From the NCBI RefSeq assembly GCF_030674635.1, contig NZ_CP089978.1:744001-808000 (forward strand): 64,000 nt of DNA, read 5' to 3'. Below are positions 28,136-37,711 of this stretch, piece by piece. Position numbers and translations under genes: made by a program. This DNA comes from Moraxella sp. ZY210820 (GTDB taxonomy: Bacteria > Pseudomonadota > Gammaproteobacteria > Pseudomonadales > Moraxellaceae). The notes beneath the pieces are model-generated. The model did not search any database and was not told the DNA's origin. It saw only the letters and a list, made by a program, of their open reading frames with translations. Positions within the stretch are counted from its first letter, which is position 1, and each line of letters starts with the position of its first letter.

Positions 28136-29338
28136 TTATTTCACTACTTTAACACTTTGAGCAGTTTGCGTTGCCCACTCTCGTGCTTGTTCAATGCTTT
28201 CTGCACGAGCTGTTGCGACCCCCATACGGCGACGTACAAAACCTTCAGGCTTACCAAATAAACGTAAATCAGTTTGTGGATTGTTCAGTGCTTCGGCTAA
28301 GTTGTGATAGCTTAAATTATCTGCATCTTGACCTGCATAAATGACCGCACTCGCTGCAATACTATGACGAGCCGTATTTACAGGTAAGCCTAAAATTGCA
28401 CGTGCATGTAACTCAAATTCACTTTGAAATTGGCTAGCTAAGGTTACTAAACCTGTATCATGTGGGCGTGGTGATACTTCGCTAAACCATACTTGGTCGC
28501 CCTTGATAAATAATTCCACACCAAAAATACCACAACCACCTAAAGCCTCTGTCACTTTATGTGCAATACGTTTTGCTTCTTGTAGAGCAGTTTCGGTCAT
28601 TGGTTGTGGTTGCCAACTTTCGACATAATCGCCATTTTCTTGACGATGTCCAATTGGGTCGCAGAAAGATGTTTCAATTTCGCCTGTTTGTGCATTTTTG
28701 CTACGCACGGTCAGTAGGGTAATTTCAAAATCAAAATCGATTTGTGATTCTACAATGACTTTGCCTTGATTGACACGCCCACCTTGCATTGCATAGTTCC
28801 AAGCGGTATCCACTTCATCAAATGATTTAACACGAGATTGACCTTTGCCTGATGATGACATTACAGGTTTTACAAAATTAGGATAGCCAATATCATCACA
28901 CGCTTGACGGAAACTTGCTAAACTATCTGCAAAACGATAAGCTGATGTAGGTAAACCTAATTCTTCCGCAGCTAAACGGCGAATCCCTTCACGGTTCATG
29001 GTTAAATTCACTGCTTTGGCTGATGGAATTACAGTTGCAATGTTTTGTTGCTCAATATCAAGCAGAACTTCTGTCGCAATGGCTTCAATTTCAGGCACGA
29101 TTAAATGTGGTTTGACTTGTTCAATTAAATCTTTTAATGCTTGAGCATCGCTCATCGCTAATACATGGCTAAAGTGTGCCACTTGCATTGCAGGTGCATT
29201 GGCATAACGGTCAGCTGCATGAACTTCCACGCCTAAACGTTGTAAAGAAATAACAACTTCTTTACCTAATTCCCCAGAGCCAAGCATTAATACTTTAAGT
29301 GCTGATGATTGTAATGGTGTACCTAATACTACACTCAT
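28136..29338 (-). CDS. purT: Formate-dependent phosphoribosylglycinamide formyltransferase PurT
   Basis: A 400-residue ATP-grasp enzyme that uses formate and ATP to formylate GAR in purine synthesis, an alternative to folate-dependent PurN. The N-terminal GAR-binding fold has [19 protein letters not shown]. The ATP-grasp part includes [14 protein letters not shown] near 155-168 and [20 protein letters not shown] near 283-302, with metal ligands. AGGAG precedes the ATG. The OsmC-like gene lies 20 bp upstream on the same strand, so the two may be co-transcribed. Confidence 0.96.
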   Translation of the reverse strand: MSVVLGTPLQSSALKVLMLGSGELGKEVVISLQRLGVEVHAADRYANAPAMQVAHFSHVLAMSDAQALKDLIEQVKPHLIVPEIEAIATEVLLDIEQQNIATVIPSAKAVNLTMNREGIRRLAAEELGLPTSAYRFADSLASFRQACDDIGYPNFVKPVMSSSGKGQSRVKSFDEVDTAWNYAMQGGRVNQGKVIVESQIDFDFEITLLTVRSKNAQTGEIETSFCDPIGHRQENGDYVESWQPQPMTETALQEAKRIAHKVTEALGGCGIFGVELFIKGDQVWFSEVSPRPHDTGLVTLASQFQSEFELHARAILGLPVNTARHSIAASAVIYAGQDADNLSYHNLAEALNNPQTDLRLFGKPEGFVRRRMGVATARAESIEQAREWATQTAQSVKVVK

Positions 29339-29358
29339 GGTTCATCTCCTAAAATGAT

Positions 29359-29781
29359 TTATTCAATTTCAATAATTTCATAGTCATGAGTAATTTCTAC
29401 ACCACCTTGAGTGAGCATACGGCTTGCTGAACAATAGGTTGAAGCAGATAATTCAAGTGCTTTTTCTACTTGTTTTTCTTTAATCCCTTTACCTTTGATA
29501 ATAAAATGTAAATGAATTTTCGTAAAGACTGCGGGTATTGTTTCTGCACGTTCTGCTTCCAGTAAGCATTCTACATGATGTACATCTTGGCGGGCTTTCT
29601 TTAAAATAGTTACAACATCAAATGAAGCACAACCGCCTAAACCTGTTAAAATCAGTTCCATTGGGCGAGCACCACGATTTTCACCACCATAAGCAGGTGA
29701 ACCGTCCATAGTAAGTTGATGACCGCTTTCAGTTTCCGCTTGAAATGCTACATTTTCAAGCCAAGTTACACGAGATTTCAT
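29359..29781 (-). CDS. OsmC family protein (YhfA-like)
   Basis: A 140-residue OsmC/Ohr-superfamily protein. The conserved arrangement is GENRGARPMELILTGLGGCASFDVVTILKK with the reactive Cys near residue 53, and the second Cys in STYCSASRMLTQGG near residue 115. Family members reduce organic hydroperoxides through these Cys residues; the YhfA branch has no settled function. It is divergent from the crp/vfr gene, the same neighbourhood as yhfA-crp in E. coli, which supports the YhfA assignment. Confidence 0.87.
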   Translation of the reverse strand: MKSRVTWLENVAFQAETESGHQLTMDGSPAYGGENRGARPMELILTGLGGCASFDVVTILKKARQDVHHVECLLEAERAETIPAVFTKIHLHFIIKGKGIKEKQVEKALELSASTYCSASRMLTQGGVEITHDYEIIEIE

Positions 29782-30000
29782 AATATTTCACTCTACAAAT
29801 AATGATATAAATATGTCAATACAGTATCATAAATTGGCTTTAGGATAAAGAGTTAAGCTATTTAAAACATCAATGATAGTATTAAAGCTGATAAAAATGC
29901 TAGGAATAGTATTATGTTACAATTATTATTTGCTATATTGCTATAAATCATTATATAATAAAGAAATTTTAATTCTTGCCTTTGTGAGATTTAGTGCATT

Positions 30001-30672
30001 ATGAATTTTCCATCTGATACGGCTTCATTATTGGGTAGTTCCATTCTTCCTAATCAACTTCCTGAGTCAATTAAGACGTTACTAAAGCGTGCCTATATTA
30101 GTCGCTATGCAAAACGTAGCACAGTGGTAGCTGAGGGTGCTGAATCAAAATCACTATATTTGATTTTGAAAGGTTCAGTATCTGTCATTGTTAGAGAAGA
30201 TGATGAACGTGAAATTGTAGTGGCATATTTAAATCCAGGGGATTTCTTTGGGGAAATGGGTTTATTTAATAAAAATGCTCAACGTAGTGCTGAAGTGCGT
30301 ACACGCACTGTATGTGAAATTGCCGAAATTAGTTATGAAAATTTTCATGCTTTAAGTGCTATTTATCCTGATTTAAGTTATGCTGTATTTGCTCAGCTAG
30401 TACGCCGTTTACATCAAACTACACGTAAAGTAACAGACTTAGCTTTTATTGACGTATCTGGACGTATTGCTCGTACACTCATTGAACTATCACGACAACC
30501 TGAAACCATGATTCTGCCAAATGGTCGTCAAATTCGTATTACACGTCAAGAATTAGGGCGAATTGTTGGTTGCTCTCGTGAAATGGTTGGACGTGTTTTG
30601 AAAAATCTTGAAGAACAGGGAATGATTGAAACAGATGGTAAAGCAATTTTAATTTTTGATAGTTCATTATAA
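30001..30672 (+). CDS. vfr: cAMP receptor protein Vfr/CRP
   Basis: A 223-residue CRP-family global regulator. The cAMP pocket is DFFGEMGLFNKNAQRSAEVRT at about residues 80-100, with the Arg-Ser pair that binds the phosphate of cAMP. The dimer helix follows, then the helix-turn-helix ITRQELGRIVGCSREMVGRV near 180-200 with recognition-helix residues Arg-Glu-x-x-Gly-Arg as in E. coli CRP. It would control catabolic and, in relatives, motility and virulence genes. The OsmC-like gene is divergent. Confidence 0.92.
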   Translation: MNFPSDTASLLGSSILPNQLPESIKTLLKRAYISRYAKRSTVVAEGAESKSLYLILKGSVSVIVREDDEREIVVAYLNPGDFFGEMGLFNKNAQRSAEVRTRTVCEIAEISYENFHALSAIYPDLSYAVFAQLVRRLHQTTRKVTDLAFIDVSGRIARTLIELSRQPETMILPNGRQIRITRQELGRIVGCSREMVGRVLKNLEEQGMIETDGKAILIFDSSL

Positions 30673-30705
30673 ATATTATAGTAAATTAAATTTCATTATT
30701 GAACA

Positions 30706-30770
30706 GTAGGGGCGAATTATATTCGCCCAATTAATTGATTTAAAAAGGGTTTATATAATAAACCCCTACA
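30706..30770 (-). repeat. Bipartite palindromic intergenic repeat, copy E (inverted)
   Basis: Reverse orientation of the B/C/D type. Read on the minus strand it gives a GGGTTTAT/ATAAACCC arm, a TTAAATCAATTAATT linker and a GGGCGAA/TTCGCCC arm, ending in CCCCTAC. It lies between the convergent vfr and cysS genes. Confidence 0.88.
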
Positions 30771-30804
30771 TTTATTATATTGTGCTGATATAAATTGATT
30801 ATAA

Positions 30805-32295
30805 TTAATCCGCACGTCGCCATGTTGTACCTTGGCGACTATCTTCTAAAATAATACCTTGCTCTAATAATTGCTGACGGATATTATCCGCTAGGGCAAA
30901 ATCTTTGTTTTTTTTCGCATCGGCACGAGCTTGAATTTGAGTTTCAATCTCCGCATCAGATAAAGTATTATTAACAGTGTAGCTAATGGTATAGACTTGA
31001 CGATGCTCTTGTAGTAGTTTTTCATATTTCATTTGAAAGAAATCATCAACATCATGTTGCACTATCGCTAAAATATCAAATAAGGCTTTTAATACCGCAT
31101 AATGTGTCGCTACATCTTTCCATAATTCTGCTTTTAAATTACGGTTAATTTCACGACTTAATTCAAATAATACACTTAAGGCATTAGGTGTATTAAAATC
31201 ATCTGCCATTGCTTCGACAAACTCACTATAATAGCACGATTGTTGAATGTCATTTGCTGAAATTTTTACCAATTCTACTTGCACTTCACTCGATTGTTGC
31301 ACAGCTTTCGCTGTTTGATAAAAACGAGTTAAGGCATTTTTCGCTTCTTTTAAAGCACTATCAGAAAAATTGATTGGGCTACGATAATGGCTTGCTAAAA
31401 TAAAATAACGAATTACTTCTGGGTGAAATTTCGCCATCACATCACGAATGGTAAAGAAATTGCCCAAAGATTTAGACATTTTTTCGCCATCAACATTGAC
31501 AAAACCAACGTGCATCCAATAGTTTACATATTGTTCGCCTGTTGCTCCTTCCGATTGAGCAATTTCATTTTCATGATGTGGGAATATTAAATCACCACCA
31601 CCACCATGAATATCAAAATGATTACCCAAGCAACAAGTACTCATTGCTGAACATTCAATATGCCAACCTGGGCGACCGTTACCCCAAGCGGATTGCCATG
31701 CAGGTTCACCATCTTTGGCACGTTTCCATAATACAAAATCGAATGGATGTTTTTTATCCACTTCGACATCTACACGCTCACTCGCACCTGCCTGCATATC
31801 GTCTAATTTACGACCAGATAACCGTCCATATTTAGCGAATTTTTCCACTGCATAATACACATCACCATTATCGGCAGGATAAGCAATACCTTTCTCAATC
31901 AAAGCGTTAATCATTGCTTGCATTTGTGGAATGTAATCTGTTGCTCGTGGACTTTCATCAGGAGCAAGACAGCCTAAAGCATCAGCATCTTCATTCATTG
32001 CCTTGATAAAACGCTCGGTCAAATCGTAAATCGTTTCATTATTTTCATTGGCACGATTGATGATTTTATCGTCAATATCGGTGATATTACGCACATATTT
32101 TACCGCCCACCCCTGACTACGCAAAAAACGAATGATATAGTCAAATGCGACCATCACACGTGCGTGTCCAATATGACAATAATCATAAACTGTCATACCA
32201 CAAACATACATATCGATATGTCCATCTTTGCGTGGTTGAAATGGTTGTTTTTGGCGAAGTTCTGAATTGTAGAGATAAAAAGGTTGAGCGTTCAT
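30805..32295 (-). CDS. cysS: Cysteinyl-tRNA synthetase
   Basis: A 496-residue class I synthetase that charges tRNA-Cys. The HIGH motif is in [14 protein letters not shown] near residues 36-48. Zinc and active-site residues include the Cys at [10 protein letters not shown] and the block [15 protein letters not shown] through [17 protein letters not shown] near 205-245. KMSKS is in [12 protein letters not shown] near 270. The helical anticodon-binding region and C-terminal tail are present, with length slightly above the E. coli enzyme (461 aa). It is divergent from the repeat-controlled operon at 32642. Confidence 0.96.
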   Translation of the reverse strand: MNAQPFYLYNSELRQKQPFQPRKDGHIDMYVCGMTVYDYCHIGHARVMVAFDYIIRFLRSQGWAVKYVRNITDIDDKIINRANENNETIYDLTERFIKAMNEDADALGCLAPDESPRATDYIPQMQAMINALIEKGIAYPADNGDVYYAVEKFAKYGRLSGRKLDDMQAGASERVDVEVDKKHPFDFVLWKRAKDGEPAWQSAWGNGRPGWHIECSAMSTCCLGNHFDIHGGGGDLIFPHHENEIAQSEGATGEQYVNYWMHVGFVNVDGEKMSKSLGNFFTIRDVMAKFHPEVIRYFILASHYRSPINFSDSALKEAKNALTRFYQTAKAVQQSSEVQVELVKISANDIQQSCYYSEFVEAMADDFNTPNALSVLFELSREINRNLKAELWKDVATHYAVLKALFDILAIVQHDVDDFFQMKYEKLLQEHRQVYTISYTVNNTLSDAEIETQIQARADAKKNKDFALADNIRQQLLEQGIILEDSRQGTTWRRAD

Positions 32296-32641
32296 AATTA
32301 GTCAATCAGTTATATATGATATTTATCATTTTAACATTGTTTAACGATGTTTAGGAAACTATTTTAGATAAAGTTGATATTTTATCATTGAAAAAAAATT
32401 ACAAAAAAAAGGCATGATTTAAAATATTAATTTATGTAAAAGTAGAGTATAATATGTAAAGATGATATAATCTTTAATCTTTAATCTTTCATCTTTCATC
32501 TTTCATCTTTACAAGTTTATTTTTATAATATATTTACATTTGTGTAAATTAGGATAAGTGAGTAAGTTTGTGTATGTGGATATGATATATGGGGCATGAA
32601 AGCTAATGGTTACATTACACCATCAAATATAGGCTATTCCA
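32296..32641. other. 346-bp divergent intergenic region with repeat tract and promoter-like sites
   Basis: Holds TATAAT hexamers at 32448-32453 and 32466-32471 (no convincing -35), the heptamer tract at 32470-32511, and the palindrome ATTTAC-N6-GTAAAT at 32532-32549. The right end is the leader of the 323-aa gene. No ORF is supported. Confidence 0.55.
32470..32511 (+). repeat. Six tandem 7-bp repeats, ATCTTTM
   Basis: Units in order are ATCTTTA, ATCTTTA, ATCTTTC, ATCTTTC, ATCTTTC and ATCTTTA, without gaps. The tract begins just after a TATAAT-like hexamer and ends 130 bp upstream of the 323-aa gene. The heptamer ATCTTTC is the same unit known from the phase-variable hmw1A/hmw2A promoters of Haemophilus influenzae. 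Confidence 0.9.
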
Positions 32642-33613
32642 ATGCAAGATTTACCAAATCACGAAATTGTTACATTATTTGAAACTTATTTACACCCATT
32701 AAATAGTAAATTAGTGGAAATGCTCAATGAACATCATACGCACCAAACGGAGCGTCGTGGTTGTGGTTACACACAAGCAACACGTTTTTTAGCTGACTAT
32801 ATTAATGTGCCACGTAGTGATACTGAATTTACTGACTTAAATATTTTTGAAGATTATGATTTGACTGCACTTAAAAAAATCATGAATGAAGCAAGTGTTT
32901 ATGGTTTAGAGCTTAATTCGTGGCGAAATCTTGATAAAAATGTTGGCGTATTAAACTATTTGGCTGATGAAAATCATGCTGAACAAGATTTTTATCAAGC
33001 ATTAAATAAAGAAGTACAATTTCAACAAAAGTTGCGTCAAATTCGCCAATATGCAAATTTAGAAGAAAGTTTTTTAATCATTGATTTTATTGAAGATTTA
33101 ATTTTACCCGAACAAGGAGAGCAATGGGATTTAATTAATGTGCCTAATTTAGATGAAAAACCGAAAGTAGGTTCTTGTCCAATGGCAGAAAATTTCTTTC
33201 TAAAAATTGCACATGGTAAAATATTAAGACAAGGGCGTATTAATATTTTTGTTGATGATAAAAATCAACCATTAATTATGGAAAAAATTAAAATGGGTGA
33301 TGACCATTCGTGTATCAACCTTGTACCGATGATTAAAAATGGGGTGCGTTTACCAATTGGGTGTTTATTTTCTACACAATATGAAGATGAATCATTACAC
33401 GGAGTAGATAACAAACGTGCGAAAGGTAGTATTGTACCAATTAATAGTATGCAAGGATTTTGGTTTTTGCGTTTAACGACTTTGGCGGTTTCTCCACAAA
33501 ATCGTGAGAGAGCTTTTACAACGCATTTTAAACAGCAAATTCAAAATGGTTTGTTTAATCCAGGCACTACTACAGTATCGCAGCTTATGGATGTTGCAAT
33601 GGAACAGTTTTAG
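32642..33613 (+). CDS. Hypothetical protein paired with an HDAC-family enzyme (323 aa)
   Basis: Not recognised. It is a soluble protein with no signal peptide or membrane helix. It opens MQDLPNHEIVTLFETYLHP, has an acidic helical N-terminal half, and a C-terminal half with stretches such as GSCPMAENFFLKIAHGK and NGVRLPIGCLFSTQYED. Four Cys (in RRGCGYTQ, GSCPM, HSCINL, IGCLF) and several His could bind a metal. The ATG at 32642 is the first in frame. The next gene starts 13 bp after the stop, so the two form an operon. It may be a substrate-handling partner of the deacetylase-fold enzyme, but this is only inferred from adjacency. Expression may vary through the upstream heptamer tract. Confidence 0.75.
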   Translation: MQDLPNHEIVTLFETYLHPLNSKLVEMLNEHHTHQTERRGCGYTQATRFLADYINVPRSDTEFTDLNIFEDYDLTALKKIMNEASVYGLELNSWRNLDKNVGVLNYLADENHAEQDFYQALNKEVQFQQKLRQIRQYANLEESFLIIDFIEDLILPEQGEQWDLINVPNLDEKPKVGSCPMAENFFLKIAHGKILRQGRINIFVDDKNQPLIMEKIKMGDDHSCINLVPMIKNGVRLPIGCLFSTQYEDESLHGVDNKRAKGSIVPINSMQGFWFLRLTTLAVSPQNRERAFTTHFKQQIQNGLFNPGTTTVSQLMDVAMEQF

Positions 33614-33626
33614 AGGGTAGGAAAGA

Positions 33627-34496
33627 ATGGTAAAAACTTGTTATTCTCCACGTTATTTTGCATCCACACCAACGAATAGCATGGAAAAACTCTCTGCTGT
33701 AGCGGAGGTATTGGTTGCAGAGAATTTAGCTGATTTAGTTGAACCAGATTTAATTGATACGGATATTTTACGTCAATTACATAATCCAGATTATGTTGAT
33801 GCATTTTTGGTAGGTAAAAAACCTTTGGCGTTAATGCAAGGCTTTCGTAAATGGAATGAACAATTAAGAGATGCGGTACTTACCATTCAACAAGGGCAAA
33901 TTTTAGCAGCAGAGATAGCGTTTAAGGAAGGTGTAGCAGCAAATATTGCGCAAGGTTTTCATCATGCAGTATATGATTTTGGTAATGCCTTTTGTACTTT
34001 TAATGGATTGGCGTTAATTGCTATGTTATATCCAGATAAGAAAATTTTTGTTTTAGATTGCGACCAACATGGAGGGAATGGAACGGCTGAATATACGCAA
34101 CGTTATGAAAATTTATATAATTATAGTATATGTGGTTTACCTTTTGGTTGTATGCAATTAGAACGAAGCACACTTCATCACATTCATCCACGTACAGGGA
34201 ATTTTGAAGATTATATGAACTGTGTAGCAGATGGATTAAAAAAAGCACAAGAATGGGGAGCGGATTTAATTATTTATCAAGCAGGAGCTGATTGTCATCA
34301 AAAAGACCCATTTGGTTCATTATGGATGACAACTGAAATGATGTATGAGCGTGATTTAACTGTATTTCGTGAAGTAAAACAATTAGGCATTCCTTTATTG
34401 TTCGTCTTAGCAGGAGGGTATCAGGCTTTGGAAACTCTAATTCCATTACATGTGAATACATTTAAAGCAGTGAATATGGTTTATTTTCCTAACTAA
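33627..34496 (+). CDS. Histone deacetylase-family (acetylpolyamine amidohydrolase-like) enzyme
   Basis: A 289-residue arginase/deacetylase-fold protein. The tandem catalytic His pair and following loop are GFHHAVYDFGNAFCTFNGLA near residues 111-130. Zinc ligands are Asp and His in VLDCDQHGGNGTAEY near 146-160 (the usual DxDxHHGNGT with the first of the two His as ligand and Gly replacing the second). The third Asp is in YQAGADCHQKDPFGSL, and the transition-state residue region is LAGGYQA. Bacterial members deacetylate acetylpolyamines, acetoin-related or acyl-lysine substrates; the substrate here is unknown. AGGAAAG precedes the ATG. It is co-transcribed with the unknown 323-aa gene. Confidence 0.88.
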   Translation: MVKTCYSPRYFASTPTNSMEKLSAVAEVLVAENLADLVEPDLIDTDILRQLHNPDYVDAFLVGKKPLALMQGFRKWNEQLRDAVLTIQQGQILAAEIAFKEGVAANIAQGFHHAVYDFGNAFCTFNGLALIAMLYPDKKIFVLDCDQHGGNGTAEYTQRYENLYNYSICGLPFGCMQLERSTLHHIHPRTGNFEDYMNCVADGLKKAQEWGADLIIYQAGADCHQKDPFGSLWMTTEMMYERDLTVFREVKQLGIPLLFVLAGGYQALETLIPLHVNTFKAVNMVYFPN

Positions 34497-34513
34497 ATCA
34501 TAGATATAAAAAA

Positions 34514-34537
34514 TAGAGTGTTTTTATAAACACTCTA
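34514..34537. terminator. Bidirectional terminator between HDAC-family gene and argF
   Basis: Stem TAGAGTGTTT with AAACACTCTA around TTAT, flanked by A-rich and T-rich tracts, between convergent stops at 34496 and 34553. Confidence 0.75.
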
Positions 34538-34552
34538 TCATTTGTTTTTATC

Positions 34553-35464
34553 TTATTTTTGCATTTCTAATAATAAAAACTCCATCAATGCTTTTTGAGC
34601 ATGTAAACGATTTTCAGCTTCATCCCATACTACAGAGCCTGCATGGTCTAGCATATTTTCTGAAATTTCTTCACCACGATGAGCTGGTAAACAGTGCATA
34701 AATAAACAATCTGGATTAGCTAAAGCCATGAGTTGTTCATTCACTTGGAAATTAGCAAAGGCTTGTTCACGCAATTTTTGCTCTTCTTCTTGTCCCATAC
34801 TTGCCCAAACATCAGTAACGATTAAATCTGCACCTTGAACGGCTTGTTGTGGGTCATGGAAAATTTGCACATTTTTAGTGTTAGCTAAAAACTGAGCTTT
34901 TGGTTCATAGCCTTGTGGGGAAGCGATATTGAGTTTGAAATCAAGCATTTGACTCATTTCGATATATGAATTACACATATTATTACCATCACCAACCCAA
35001 ACCACTGTTTTCCCTGTAATATCACCACGATGTTCAATATAAGTTTGCATATCCGCTAATAATTGACATGGGTGATGGTCATCAGTTAAACCATTGATGA
35101 CTGGAACAGTTGAATATTGAGCAAAACGCTCCACAATATCATGTCCAAAAGTACGAATCATGACTATATCCAACATACTTGAAATGACACGTGCAGAATC
35201 TTCAATAGGTTCTCCACGTCCTAACTGTGTATCACGAGGAGATAAAAAAATTGCATCGCCACCAAATTGACACATACCTGCTTCAAATGAAATACGCGTA
35301 CGCGTACTTGATTTCTCAAAAATCATACCAAGCACTTTGCCTACAAAGGGTTGATACACTTCACCTGCACGTTGCATACGCTTAAGTTCACTTGCACGCT
35401 GTAAAATTTGTTGCAATTCTGCTTTAGATAAATCACTTAAGGTTAAAAAATGTCTTAAAGCCAT
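34553..35464 (-). CDS. argF: Ornithine carbamoyltransferase
   Basis: A 303-residue anabolic OTCase that converts ornithine and carbamoyl phosphate to citrulline for arginine synthesis. The carbamoyl-phosphate loop is [15 protein letters not shown] near residues 50-64. The ornithine-binding region includes [13 protein letters not shown] near 155 and the Asp/Ser-Met-Gly stretch in [11 protein letters not shown] near 222. The catalytic Cys is in [11 protein letters not shown] near 258. Length fits ArgF (about 300 aa) rather than catabolic ArcB (about 335). AGGATA precedes the ATG. The TetR gene lies 29 bp upstream on the same strand. Confidence 0.95.
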   Translation of the reverse strand: MALRHFLTLSDLSKAELQQILQRASELKRMQRAGEVYQPFVGKVLGMIFEKSSTRTRISFEAGMCQFGGDAIFLSPRDTQLGRGEPIEDSARVISSMLDIVMIRTFGHDIVERFAQYSTVPVINGLTDDHHPCQLLADMQTYIEHRGDITGKTVVWVGDGNNMCNSYIEMSQMLDFKLNIASPQGYEPKAQFLANTKNVQIFHDPQQAVQGADLIVTDVWASMGQEEEQKLREQAFANFQVNEQLMALANPDCLFMHCLPAHRGEEISENMLDHAGSVVWDEAENRLHAQKALMEFLLLEMQK

Positions 35465-35493
35465 GATTCAAATATCCTATTAAAAGAAATCAT

Positions 35494-36147
35494 TTAAGGT
35501 TGATATTGATGAGCGATTAAAAAATGTTCTAAACTATAGGCTAAATAGGCTTCTACTTGTTCTGGGTCAAGTGGAAGATTCATTAGACTTTTCCAGTGTA
35601 TATCATGCACAATACCCCAAAACATAGTTGCTGAATAGGTTGGGTTAGGGCATAGAATTTTCTGTTGCTGATGAGCTTGGGTCAGAATATTTTTGACATT
35701 GCCTTGTACTTCATTACACCAACGTTGGTTTAAATCGTGCATTAAACTTGGGTCAGATTGACTTTGTTGCAAAATAAGATGGAAAAATTGTCTATCTCGT
35801 TCTTGTTGAATTGTATGATAAAATTTCGATAAGGTTTTATGCAAATATGATTTTAAGGTATCATCTTCTTGATATTCAAGAATAAAGTTTTGTGATTTTT
35901 GTGAAAAATGATAATCACAAACTGCATGGAATAAACCTTTTTTATCATCAAAATATTGATAAATTGATGTTTTAGAGCCACCTGCAATTTGGATAATTTC
36001 ATCTAAAGATACTTTATCATAACCATGTTGTAAAAATAACTGATAAGCCGTTTTCAGTAAATTTAAACGGCGTTCTGTACCACGTCGTGTGAATGGTTTT
36101 GTTTTATCAATAACTTTATCTTTTGTGGTAGTGTTTTTTACATTCAT
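35494..36147 (-). CDS. TetR/AcrR family transcriptional regulator
   Basis: A 217-residue regulator. The N-terminal TetR helix-turn-helix runs about residues 25-70: LLKTAYQLFLQHGYDKVSLD then IAGGSKTSIYQYFDDKKGLF. The C-terminal ligand-binding part is all-helical and ends in a region resembling AefR-type C-terminal domains (LNLPLDPEQVEAYLAYSLEHFL). It lies 91 bp downstream of the macA-macB-outer-membrane-factor operon on the same strand, so repression of that pump is a reasonable guess, though read-through into argF is also possible. Confidence 0.87.
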   Translation of the reverse strand: MNVKNTTTKDKVIDKTKPFTRRGTERRLNLLKTAYQLFLQHGYDKVSLDEIIQIAGGSKTSIYQYFDDKKGLFHAVCDYHFSQKSQNFILEYQEDDTLKSYLHKTLSKFYHTIQQERDRQFFHLILQQSQSDPSLMHDLNQRWCNEVQGNVKNILTQAHQQQKILCPNPTYSATMFWGIVHDIHWKSLMNLPLDPEQVEAYLAYSLEHFLIAHQYQP

Positions 36148-36237
36148 GGCGAAATCTTTTTAATGGATGTATTTACTATATTTTACTTGATATAAATGTA
36201 GATGTATAGCTTATATCCACATTTCATCATATTTGAT

Positions 36238-37644
36238 TTAAGGTTGTACCGATGGTAATACGATAGGCGAACCACCTAATGCTTGTAACAATGTAACATA
36301 AGCATTATATTGATTTTGCTTACTTTGTAACCATGAGAGATAGGCAGAACGCGTATTTTGTTGAGCATCAAGCACATTTTTTAGGGCGATTGCTCCATGT
36401 TTATAACGTACTTCGGTGAGCTGTTGAGTTTTTTCGCTTAATTCTAAGGTTTTCTTATTGAGTTCAACTTGATTGTTGGTTTCCGTACGATTGGCAAGGG
36501 CTTTTTCCACATCAGCAAAAGCCTGATACAACGTTTGACGATATTGAATAATGGTTTTTTCGTATTCTAAATCGCTGATTGCTAGATTTTTTTTCATATC
36601 ATTGACTTGTAAAAATGGCAAATTGAGACTTGCTCCAAGAGCCAATGTTGGATTTTGAATTAATTCAATCAATGATGTACTACGTGAGCCTAAACTGCCT
36701 GTTAAACTGATTGATGGATAATAGCTAGCTTTGGTTGCATCTTTTGTGGCAAGGGCTTTACGTAAACGATACTCTGCGGCTTGTAAATCAGGACGGCGAG
36801 CGAGTAACGTAGCGGGTAATCCTGCAGAAATTTCAGGGAGTTGGATTTGTGCTAAGCGTGTTGGCTCATCAAGTGATAATTCTTGTAATGGCTGATGGAG
36901 TAAGATGGCTAGAGCTGTCCGAGTTTCAATCAGCTGTTGTTTGATTTGGCTGATATTGGAATATTGACTTTCAACAGCGTGTTGGGCTTGAGTTAATTCT
37001 AATCGTGAGACCGCACCTGCTTTAAACTGAGCTTGTACAATGCTCAATAATTTTTTTGATGTCTCTAAATTGAGTTGAGCATAATGTTCACGTTCATGCA
37101 GATAAGCAAGTTGCCAATATAATTTGACTGTTTCAGCGATTAAACTTTGTGCTGTTGCTTGTAAATCTTGTTCTGTGGCAATGGCTTCCCATTGACTAGC
37201 TTCACTTTGTTTTGCCAATTTGCCAAATAAATCTAATTCGTAGCTCACACCTGCATTGAGTGAAAGTCCATTACCGCTGTCATCGCCTGAGTTTAAATCG
37301 ATACTATGTCCAGTGGAAACACCTGCATTGGTACGAATGCCCTGTTGATTTTTTTGCAAACCTGCTTGTAAACGAGCCTGTTTCAGATTGATACCTGCGA
37401 CTGCTAAGTTGCTATTTTTTTCTAAAACTTGTTCAACCAAATAATTGAGTTTTTTATCGCCAAATAATGTCCACCAACGGTCAAGTTGTTCAGCATTAAG
37501 CAGAATAGAATTTTTCTTGACTTCATCTTGTTGGAAATTTTCTGGTATAGCAATATTAGGTGCTTCGTAAGGTGTTTTGACTATTGCTGTACACCCACTT
37601 AATAATAATGTAACGAGTGAAATAGAAAGTAATGTTTTTTTCAT
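36238..37644 (-). CDS. Outer-membrane efflux lipoprotein (NodT/OprM family)
   Basis: A 468-residue TolC-like channel. The lipobox LLSGC in VTLLLSGCTAIVK places an acylated Cys near residue 18. Two outer-membrane-efflux repeats follow, with LARRPDLQAAEYRLRKALA near 285 and the coiled-coil tunnel helices. Of three consecutive ATGs the third (37644) has the best spacing (8 nt) from AGGA. It is the last gene of the pump operon after macA and macB, supplying the outer-membrane exit duct for that tripartite system. Confidence 0.92.
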   Translation of the reverse strand: MKKTLLSISLVTLLLSGCTAIVKTPYEAPNIAIPENFQQDEVKKNSILLNAEQLDRWWTLFGDKKLNYLVEQVLEKNSNLAVAGINLKQARLQAGLQKNQQGIRTNAGVSTGHSIDLNSGDDSGNGLSLNAGVSYELDLFGKLAKQSEASQWEAIATEQDLQATAQSLIAETVKLYWQLAYLHEREHYAQLNLETSKKLLSIVQAQFKAGAVSRLELTQAQHAVESQYSNISQIKQQLIETRTALAILLHQPLQELSLDEPTRLAQIQLPEISAGLPATLLARRPDLQAAEYRLRKALATKDATKASYYPSISLTGSLGSRSTSLIELIQNPTLALGASLNLPFLQVNDMKKNLAISDLEYEKTIIQYRQTLYQAFADVEKALANRTETNNQVELNKKTLELSEKTQQLTEVRYKHGAIALKNVLDAQQNTRSAYLSWLQSKQNQYNAYVTLLQALGGSPIVLPSVQP

Positions 37645-37711
37645 CATCATTGTCCTAAAAATATGGATAATATTGTGTCAATATTATCCATGATTAGATA
37701 TTAAAGTACAT

